A DNA stretch of 11,813 nt from the NCBI GenBank assembly GCA_012518325.1, contig JAAYSR010000159.1:1-11813 (forward strand), read 5' to 3'. This document shows positions 6,381-11,813 of the stretch, one piece after another (position 1 is the first letter of the stretch; each line of letters opens with the position of its first letter). The notes beneath the pieces are model-generated. The model had not been told where the DNA came from. It made no database searches and worked only from the letters and a program-made list of their open reading frames with translations. The DNA is from Bacillota bacterium. Lineage in GTDB: Bacteria > Bacillota > Limnochordia > Darwinibacteriales > Darwinibacteriaceae. The translations under genes and the position numbers were made by a program.

Positions 6381-6435
6381 TCACCCCTACCCCTGACTTT
6401 ACCGTTCATCTTATGCGGTAAGGGGTAATGGGTGA
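6381..6435 (-). promoter_or_regulatory. Long RNA hairpin covering the murA ribosome binding site
   Basis: The gap between ftsW and murA holds an imperfect inverted repeat. Plus-strand arms pair as TCACCC (6381-6386) with GGGTGA (6430-6435), TACCCCT (6388-6394) with AGGGGTA (6421-6427), and TACCG (6400-6404) with CGGTA (6416-6420). This gives 18 base pairs, a five-base bulge and an 11-base loop. In the minus-strand mRNA the 3' arm contains AGGGGUGA, the only good Shine-Dalgarno sequence for murA, and AUG follows four bases later. There is no U tract, so a simple terminator is unlikely. The pairing is seen directly; a role in limiting murA translation, or in RNA processing, is inference. Confidence 0.55.
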
Positions 6436-6446
6436 AAACTAGGCAA

Positions 6447-7538
6447 TCAGTCTTGGCACTGCCTGGAAATGTTGAGCAGGATGCCTACACCTGCCAAGCT
6501 CATTAGGAGCGAAGAGCCCCCATGGCTGATAAAGGGAAGGGGAATTCCTGTCACCGGCAGCGAGCCGGTTACTACGCCAATGTTTAAAAGGGCCTGAAAG
6601 GCAATCATGGATGTGATTCCGATTGCAAGCAGCGTGCCGTATAAGTCAGGTGCCCGCATGGCAATGCGCAGTCCCCGCCAGGCCAGGACAAAATAAAGAA
6701 GGAGGACAGAAAGCCCGCCGAGAAAACCCAACTCCTCGCAGAGAATGGCAAAAATGAAGTCCGTATGGTGCTCAGGAAGATAGGAAAATTTTTGCTTACT
6801 CTTGCCTAGACCTAGCCCAAAGAGCCCCCCTGAACCGATGGCCAGCAGAGACTGGATTACGTTCCAGCCGGTGTCGGTAGGATCAGACCAGGGATCCAGA
6901 AAGGCAAACAGTCTGCGCACCCGGTATTCCTTCATCAGCAAAAAATAGACCATGACAGGTGCAGCCATCATGCCGACAAAGGTAATCTGGCCAAGGTGCA
7001 CTCCGCCGGCAAACAGAACAACCAGCACCGAGAAGATCAGGGCCACACCGGTGCCAAAGTCCGGCTCGAGCATAATCAGCACGAACTGCGCAGCCGTGAT
7101 CACCAAGATCGGCAAAAGACCGCTGAAAAACTTGCGGACTTTCTCGCGCTTAGTAGACAGGTACACCGCCACATAGTTTACCATAACCAGCTTAGCCACT
7201 TCGGAGGGCTGCAGGTTAAAACCTGCAATACGAATCCAGCGTGTGGCGCCTGTGCCGCTGCCGATGAAGAGTACTGCAACCAGCAGGGCGAAAGATATGA
7301 AAAGTCCAGGCAGTGCCAAGGGCTTAAAGATGTGGTAGTCGACCTTCATCAGTACAAACATCAGCACTAGACCGACCGCGGCCAGTATAGTCTGCCTTTG
7401 CACATAGTAATAAGGATTGCCCGAATCAGCCAATCCCATTACGGAAGATGCGCTAAAAACCATTACAAGTCCCAGACTCAGTAAAATGATGACTGCTGCA
7501 AAGGCCCAGAGATCGATCTTGCCGCCCTTAGTGAACAT
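6447..7538 (-). CDS. spoVE: SEDS peptidoglycan polymerase, SpoVE/FtsW type
   Basis: Multispanning membrane glycosyltransferase that polymerises lipid II with a cognate class B penicillin-binding protein, at the division septum (FtsW) or in spore cortex formation (SpoVE). The 363-residue protein is a chain of about ten hydrophobic segments. Family motifs seen are NPYYYVQRQ (41-49), GATRWIRI (97-104), LEPDFGT (157-163), PEHHTDFIF with the catalytic aspartate D260, and PVTGIPLPFISHGGSS near the C-terminus. The ATG at 7538 has AGAGGGGG about eight bases upstream. It starts 31 bases after the mraY stop, at the place where murD commonly sits. Sequence alone does not separate FtsW from SpoVE; only one such gene is visible, so it may serve both roles. 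Confidence 0.95.
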   Translation of the reverse strand: MFTKGGKIDLWAFAAVIILLSLGLVMVFSASSVMGLADSGNPYYYVQRQTILAAVGLVLMFVLMKVDYHIFKPLALPGLFISFALLVAVLFIGSGTGATRWIRIAGFNLQPSEVAKLVMVNYVAVYLSTKREKVRKFFSGLLPILVITAAQFVLIMLEPDFGTGVALIFSVLVVLFAGGVHLGQITFVGMMAAPVMVYFLLMKEYRVRRLFAFLDPWSDPTDTGWNVIQSLLAIGSGGLFGLGLGKSKQKFSYLPEHHTDFIFAILCEELGFLGGLSVLLLYFVLAWRGLRIAMRAPDLYGTLLAIGITSMIAFQALLNIGVVTGSLPVTGIPLPFISHGGSSLLMSLAGVGILLNISRQCQD

Positions 7539-7569
7539 ACTCCTCGCCCCCTCTCTAATCTATATGCCT

Positions 7570-8538
7570 CTAGAACAGAGCGTACAACCCTAGAACAGCA
7601 AAAACGAGGGCTACCAGCCAGAAACGGGCCATCACTTTGCTTTCTGGAACACCCAGAAGCTCGAAATGATGGTGCAGCGGGGCCATCCGAAACAGTCTCT
7701 GACCCTTGGTGAGCCGGAAATACAGCACCTGAATGATCACAGACAATGTCTCGATGACAAACAAACCCCCTATAATCGGCAAGAAGAGAGAGGTCTTGCT
7801 CAAAACTGCTCCTGCCCCCAAGGCGGCTCCCAGTGCCAGGGAGCCGGTATCACCCATGAACACTTGAGCGGGTGGCGCATTAAACCAGACAAACCCGAGA
7901 CATGCTCCGGCCACCGCCCCGCTGAACAGGCTCAGGTCCGGATAGCCAAGATAATGATAGATGACTGCCAGGGCAGATGCACTGATTGCTGTACTCCCTG
8001 CAGCCAGTCCGTCAAGTCCGTCGGTAATGTTCACAGCGTTGGCCGCGCCGACTAACACCAAAGTTGTGAAAATAATGTAGACAACGGCGGGCAGCACGAC
8101 GGTTTTGTCCCAGAACGGCACCAAGAGGTCCGTTCCCACTCGGGCTGATGCATATAACGCTACCAAGAGCGCAACGCCAAACTGACCGACCAGCTTTTCC
8201 CGGGCCCGCAACCCTAGGGAACGCTTGGCCACAACTTTGATAAAGTCGTCTAAAAACCCGATTACACCATAGCCCAATGTGGCAAAAAGCAGCACAATCT
8301 TGTTGTCTGTCAAGGGCGGAAAGACCAGTACAGCTGCGACAATGGCCATTACCATTAAAATACCGCCCATAGTGGGCGTTCCCGCTTTAGACAAATGTGT
8401 CTTGGGACCGTCTCCCCTGACCTGCTGCCCCAGCTTTAACTTGCCGAGATAGTGGATTGTCCTCGGACCGGCTGCCAGGGAGAGCACGAAAGCGAGGAGG
8501 CCGCTAAAAAGAGGCAGGAATGATGCAGGTATAAACAC
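7570..8538 (-). CDS. mraY: Phospho-N-acetylmuramoyl-pentapeptide transferase MraY
   Basis: Integral membrane enzyme that moves phospho-MurNAc-pentapeptide from its UDP carrier to undecaprenyl phosphate, forming lipid I. The 322-residue protein has about ten hydrophobic segments and all the expected motifs: GTPTMGG (53-59), the Mg-binding FLDD pair at D97-D98, NAVNITDGLDGLA (167-179), FMGDTGSLALG (228-238) and the PLHHHFE loop (287-293). The start is a GTG at 8538 that overlaps the murF stop as TAGTG, with GGTGGAG about eight bases upstream, so translation is probably coupled to murF. Length and motifs are normal for Bacillota MraY. Confidence 0.98.
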   Translation of the reverse strand: MFIPASFLPLFSGLLAFVLSLAAGPRTIHYLGKLKLGQQVRGDGPKTHLSKAGTPTMGGILMVMAIVAAVLVFPPLTDNKIVLLFATLGYGVIGFLDDFIKVVAKRSLGLRAREKLVGQFGVALLVALYASARVGTDLLVPFWDKTVVLPAVVYIIFTTLVLVGAANAVNITDGLDGLAAGSTAISASALAVIYHYLGYPDLSLFSGAVAGACLGFVWFNAPPAQVFMGDTGSLALGAALGAGAVLSKTSLFLPIIGGLFVIETLSVIIQVLYFRLTKGQRLFRMAPLHHHFELLGVPESKVMARFWLVALVFAVLGLYALF

Positions 8539-9884
8539 TATTCATCTCCACCCTTCAGCAACTCTGCCACGATTTTTTCAAAATGCAAGCCCCTGGAAGC
8601 CTTAACCAGGACCAAGTCTCCGCCCTCAAGCTGAAGATCGCCTGAGGCCAGGAACTCATCTGTGGAAGCGTATACTTCTCCCCGGCCCGCCCCCTGCCGC
8701 ATCAGCTCGGCATACTCGCCAATAAAAATCAACGTTTTCGCACACTGGGCCGCATGCCTGCCCACTTCAATGTGAGCAGATGCAGCGATATCGCCGAGTT
8801 CCAGCATATCTCCCAGAATCGCCGCCCTGTTTCCAGAGCAGTACATGTGCCCCAGGGTGTCCAGGGCACCCTGCATTGAAGCGGGGCTCGCGTTATAGCT
8901 GTCATTGACAACAATTACTCCCTCTGGGCTGCGGCGAACTTCAAGGCGCATCGCGGTGGAGGCAAGTTCCTTAAGGGCCTCCGCGCCATCCTTCAGACTG
9001 ACTCCGAGCTGTACACCGACAGTCAAGGCCGCGCAGGCATTCCATACATTATGAACTCCTGGTACGGTGAGGTGTACCGCTACTTCCTCACCTGCGTAAC
9101 GCATGGTAAAGGACGGGCGCCCCTCCACATCCATGCTGATGCCCCGGCCAACTGCATCATTGGCCACATCCAGCCCATAATAGACAATGCGTCCCTTAAA
9201 GTTGCGGGCCTGACCGCGCACTGAGGGGTCGTCGCCGTTTAAGACTGCGACTCCAGTTGAGTCCATCGCTTCCAGCAGCTCTCCCTTGGCCTGGGCGATA
9301 TGTCCCATTCCCCCTAGGAGCTCTAGGTGTACGGGACCAATATTGGTGATTACGCCGTAATTCGGCGGGCTGATTTCTGTAAGGCGCCTGATTTGACCCA
9401 GGCCCCGCATGCCCATTTCCACCACCAGGATCTCATGGTGTTCATCTAGCCCCAGCACGGTCAGGGGAACACCTATTTCATTGTTGTGGTTGCCCTCAGT
9501 TGCATGGACTGACCATTTGGTGCTTAACACCTGCTTAATCATATCCTTGGTTGACGTCTTTCCGTTGCTTCCGGTAATCGCGACAACGGGCACAGGATAG
9601 TCTGCCAAGTATTTCTGGGCCAATTCCTGCAGCGCCGAAAGGGGATCGTCCACCTCTACCACACCTGGTCCCGGATGCGTTCCCTTTCTCACCAATCCGT
9701 AACCCCCCTGGGCAATCACGTCAGATACGAACTGATGTCCATCTACATTTTCGCCGGGCAAAGCTGCAAATAAGCTGCCTGCTTTAGCTTTTCGGCTGTC
9801 TATCACAACATGGTCAACAACACCTTCACCAACGGCTCGACCTTGTGTGTATTGGGCAACTTGTGCCAGTGTTAATGGGCGCAT
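8538..9884 (-). CDS. murF: UDP-MurNAc-tripeptide D-alanyl-D-alanine ligase MurF
   Basis: Cytoplasmic ATP-dependent ligase adding D-Ala-D-Ala to complete the UDP-MurNAc pentapeptide. The 448-residue protein has the three Mur-ligase domains: an N-terminal UDP-binding region with VVIDSRKAKAGSLFAAL (26-42) and GENVDGHQF, the central ATPase domain with the P-loop ITGSNGKTSTKD (103-114), EGNHNNEIGVPLT (130-142) and VVEMGMRGLGQI (154-165), and a C-terminal domain with VVNDSYNASPASM and ILGDMLELG. The EGNxNNxIG and DSYNASP signatures separate MurF from MurE, MurC and MurD. The ATG at 9884 overlaps the murE stop as TAATG. It overlaps mraY at its other end by one base. Confidence 0.98.
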   Translation of the reverse strand: MRPLTLAQVAQYTQGRAVGEGVVDHVVIDSRKAKAGSLFAALPGENVDGHQFVSDVIAQGGYGLVRKGTHPGPGVVEVDDPLSALQELAQKYLADYPVPVVAITGSNGKTSTKDMIKQVLSTKWSVHATEGNHNNEIGVPLTVLGLDEHHEILVVEMGMRGLGQIRRLTEISPPNYGVITNIGPVHLELLGGMGHIAQAKGELLEAMDSTGVAVLNGDDPSVRGQARNFKGRIVYYGLDVANDAVGRGISMDVEGRPSFTMRYAGEEVAVHLTVPGVHNVWNACAALTVGVQLGVSLKDGAEALKELASTAMRLEVRRSPEGVIVVNDSYNASPASMQGALDTLGHMYCSGNRAAILGDMLELGDIAASAHIEVGRHAAQCAKTLIFIGEYAELMRQGAGRGEVYASTDEFLASGDLQLEGGDLVLVKASRGLHFEKIVAELLKGGDE

Positions 9885-11341
9885 TAGTGCTTCAGCTCCT
9901 TAAGTGCCTTCCTGACTTCCTCCCTGTCATCAAAATGGATTCGTCCCTGGGCGAACTCTTGATATGTTTCGTGGCCTTTGCCCGCTACAATAACCAGATC
10001 GTCAGGAGTTGCCAGCTCCACAGCCCTTCTGATGGCAGTGCGCCTGTCAACTATAATCTCATAGTGCTTCTGATGATTTGTCGTAAGAAGGCCTTTCTCG
10101 ATACTAGAGCAAATCTCGCCCGGTTCCTCTGAACGCGGATTGTCAGAGGTAATAATCGCCAGATCGGCTAATCGTCCGGCAACGGCGCCCATCAGCGGCC
10201 TCTTAGTCTTATCCCTGTCCCCTCCGGCACCAAATACTAAAATTAGACGACCCTTCGGGATCAGCCTGCGTCCCGACTGCAAGACGTTTTCCAGCCCTCC
10301 CGGCGTATGGGCGTAATCTACCACGATGTTGAGCCCCAAGTCATTTTGTATCCTTTCAAAACGCCCAGGAACGCCTGTTACCGCCTGAAGGCCGGCTTCA
10401 ATATGCTCCAGTGAGACACCCTGACTGAAACAGAGGGCAGCTGCACCTAGAGAATTGTACACGTTAAAAAACCCAGTAAGCCGCAGATTGATGGGAATTT
10501 GCCCTGTCTCAGTATTAAGTATATAAGAAAGCCCTCCACTTTCCAACTGAATATTGTCTGCCCGGAAGTCGGCTGCCTGCTCCACGCCATAGGAGTACAC
10601 CTGTGCTCCCGCCAGCTCCCTAAGTTTTGCGCCCCACGCATCATCTATGTTGATCACTGCCGGGCACTGCTGCTCTACAAACAGCCTGCTCTTAGCGGCA
10701 AAATAGTCTTCCATGGTTGGATGAAAATCCAGATGATCCTGGGACAGGTTAGTAAAAAGTGTGCCAGCAAAGGATATGCCTGCGGTCCGATGCAAATCCA
10801 GCGCGTGGGAAGACACTTCAATCACTGCATAGTCCGTGCCTTCTTCTACCATGCGGGCAAAGAGGCGCTGCAGATCCAAGGATTCTGGAGTGGTCCTGGT
10901 TGATTCCAATGCCGCTCCACCGATCAGAGTCTGAATGGTGCCGATGAGCCCGACTTTGCAGCCGGCCTGCTCCAAAATGGATTTGACCAGGTAGGTGGTT
11001 GTTGTCTTGCCGTTGGTCCCTGTGATCCCCAGCACCCGCAGCTTGCGGTCAGGATGTCCATAAAAGTTCGCACTGACCAGCCCCAGGGCAAGTCTTGTGT
11101 TTTCCACTGTCACCTGAGGCAGATCCAAATCGGCTATCGTGCGCTCCACAAGGGCGGCAGCCGCACCTTTTCGAGCCGCTTCAGGGACAAAATCGTGGCC
11201 GTCCGCCTCCTGGCCTGAGACAGCCACAAATAGATCTCCCGGCTGAACTCTCCTCGAATCATAGCTGATACCACTTATTTTTATCGAAAATTGGTCTGAA
11301 GATTTGCAGTCTATTCCCTGTAAAACCCTGTGCAGCTCCAA
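9884..11341 (-). CDS. murE: UDP-MurNAc-tripeptide synthetase MurE, meso-diaminopimelate type
   Basis: Cytoplasmic ATP-dependent ligase adding the third stem residue to UDP-MurNAc-L-Ala-D-Glu. From the chosen start the protein has 485 residues: an N-terminal domain with ISYDSRRVQPGDLF, the P-loop GITGTNGKTTTTYL with GKT at 111-113, STRTTPESLDLQ, EVSSHALDLHR, a DHLDFH segment followed by K217 (the usually carbamylated lysine), and DYAHTPGGLENVL. The DNPR signature at 400-403 indicates meso-diaminopimelate rather than lysine. The frame is open into spoVD, to 11452, without a suitable ATG. The TTG at 11341 is chosen because AAAGGGGGAA ends just upstream and the resulting MELHRVLQG start fits the family. 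That places it 19 bases after the spoVD stop. A rare TTG start on an essential gene is notable but plausible. Confidence 0.95.
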   Translation of the reverse strand: MELHRVLQGIDCKSSDQFSIKISGISYDSRRVQPGDLFVAVSGQEADGHDFVPEAARKGAAAALVERTIADLDLPQVTVENTRLALGLVSANFYGHPDRKLRVLGITGTNGKTTTTYLVKSILEQAGCKVGLIGTIQTLIGGAALESTRTTPESLDLQRLFARMVEEGTDYAVIEVSSHALDLHRTAGISFAGTLFTNLSQDHLDFHPTMEDYFAAKSRLFVEQQCPAVINIDDAWGAKLRELAGAQVYSYGVEQAADFRADNIQLESGGLSYILNTETGQIPINLRLTGFFNVYNSLGAAALCFSQGVSLEHIEAGLQAVTGVPGRFERIQNDLGLNIVVDYAHTPGGLENVLQSGRRLIPKGRLILVFGAGGDRDKTKRPLMGAVAGRLADLAIITSDNPRSEEPGEICSSIEKGLLTTNHQKHYEIIVDRRTAIRRAVELATPDDLVIVAGKGHETYQEFAQGRIHFDDREEVRKALKELKH

Positions 11342-11360
11342 ACCGCGTTCCCCCTTTGCG

Positions 11361-11813
11361 CTAGAGTCTGAAAACAACTTCAACTGCTGATCCCTTAGGA
11401 ATTCTGGTGCCCGGACCCGGCGATTGCTCCTTTGCGATACCGCTGCCCACAACAGTGATGCGCAGACCTAGGTCAGACAGTGCAGCGGTTGCATCGCGCA
11501 TGCTCAAGCCGATCACGCTGGGTACCTCCACATCCTCAGCTTCTTGTTCATAAAAAAAGAGATGGACTGTGGTCTGAACGGGAACTCGCGTACCAGGTTT
11601 GGGCGTTTGGTCCGTGACAAGAGTCCCCCCTCCTTCCATAGTCCAAGGAAAACCCTCCCGCGTAAGACGCGCTTCAGCCTCTTCGCGGGTAAAATTTGTC
11701 AAATTCGGGACCAGCGCGAGGGGTGTGCGTTCCTGTCCCTCCTGGCGTCTTTTTACGCCTAGGTATTCCAAGCTCTCCTCCATAATCTCTTTAAAGACCG
11801 GTGCGGCCAGCAC
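11361..11813 (-). CDS. spoVD: SpoVD/PBP2B-type transpeptidase, C-terminal part only
   Basis: Class B penicillin-binding protein that cross-links peptidoglycan with an FtsW/SpoVE partner. Only the last 150 residues are in the window; the frame is open to the right edge. It begins with AAPVFKEIMEESLEYLGV, the helix closing the transpeptidase domain. Two PASTA repeats follow: about residues 32-87 (LALVPNLTNFTREEAEARL, ending PKPGTRVP) and about 94-148 (VEVPSVIGLSMRDATAAL, ending PGPGTRIPKGSAVEVVF). The catalytic serine motifs are outside the window. Position directly before murE is the classic place of spoVD or pbpB. B. subtilis SpoVD has one PASTA domain and PBP2B two, so the symbol is tentative. 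Confidence 0.88.
   Translation of the reverse strand: MLAAPVFKEIMEESLEYLGVKRRQEGQERTPLALVPNLTNFTREEAEARLTREGFPWTMEGGGTLVTDQTPKPGTRVPVQTTVHLFFYEQEAEDVEVPSVIGLSMRDATAALSDLGLRITVVGSGIAKEQSPGPGTRIPKGSAVEVVFRL

Noticed and set aside
1..11813. Mobile elements, CRISPR arrays, tRNA or rRNA genes, attachment sites
   Set aside because: The window is filled with conserved division and sporulation genes. No transposase or integrase frame, repeated spacer pattern or tRNA-like cloverleaf was seen.

Overview
The window is a cell-wall/division (dcw) cluster joined to the early sporulation sigma-factor locus of an endospore-forming Bacillota, most likely from the Clostridia or a related deep lineage. The evidence is the presence of spoIIR, sigG, spoIIGA and sigE beside ftsZ, strong purine-rich Shine-Dalgarno sequences, moderate base composition, and a MurE carrying the DNPR signature of meso-diaminopimelate ligases. 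Species or genus cannot be named from the sequence alone. The window is almost fully coding: eleven genes, two of them cut by the window edges, and no gap above 190 bases.

Layout from right to left, minus strand unless stated: the C-terminus of a SpoVD/PBP2B-type transpeptidase (11361-11813, cut by the window edge), murE, murF, mraY, spoVE/ftsW, murA, ftsQ/divIB and ftsZ. Then follow two genes on the plus strand, spoIIGA and sigE, convergent with ftsZ. Last come sigG and spoIIR on the minus strand, spoIIR being cut by the left edge. murE-murF and murF-mraY overlap by single bases, so the wall genes look like one transcription unit. murD, murG, murC, murB and ftsA, often interleaved in this cluster in other Bacillota, are not in the positions where they would be expected.

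How the genes work together: MurA commits UDP-GlcNAc to peptidoglycan, MurE and MurF extend the stem peptide, MraY makes lipid I, and SpoVE/FtsW with the SpoVD-type transpeptidase polymerise and cross-link septal or cortex peptidoglycan. FtsZ and FtsQ build the divisome that also forms the polar sporulation septum. After that septum forms, sigma-F in the forespore turns on sigG and spoIIR. Secreted SpoIIR activates the membrane protease SpoIIGA, which cleaves pro-sigma-E in the mother cell. Signal, receptor-protease and substrate of this intercellular pathway are all encoded here around one 187-base divergent intergenic region. I find a sigma-F-like promoter facing sigG-spoIIR and a sigma-H-like candidate facing spoIIGA-sigE.

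No unfamiliar protein family is present. The points of interest are organisational and regulatory: the inverted spoIIGA-sigE block, the apparent sigG-spoIIR operon, a long RNA hairpin that would hide the murA ribosome binding site, and the stripped-down dcw gene set.
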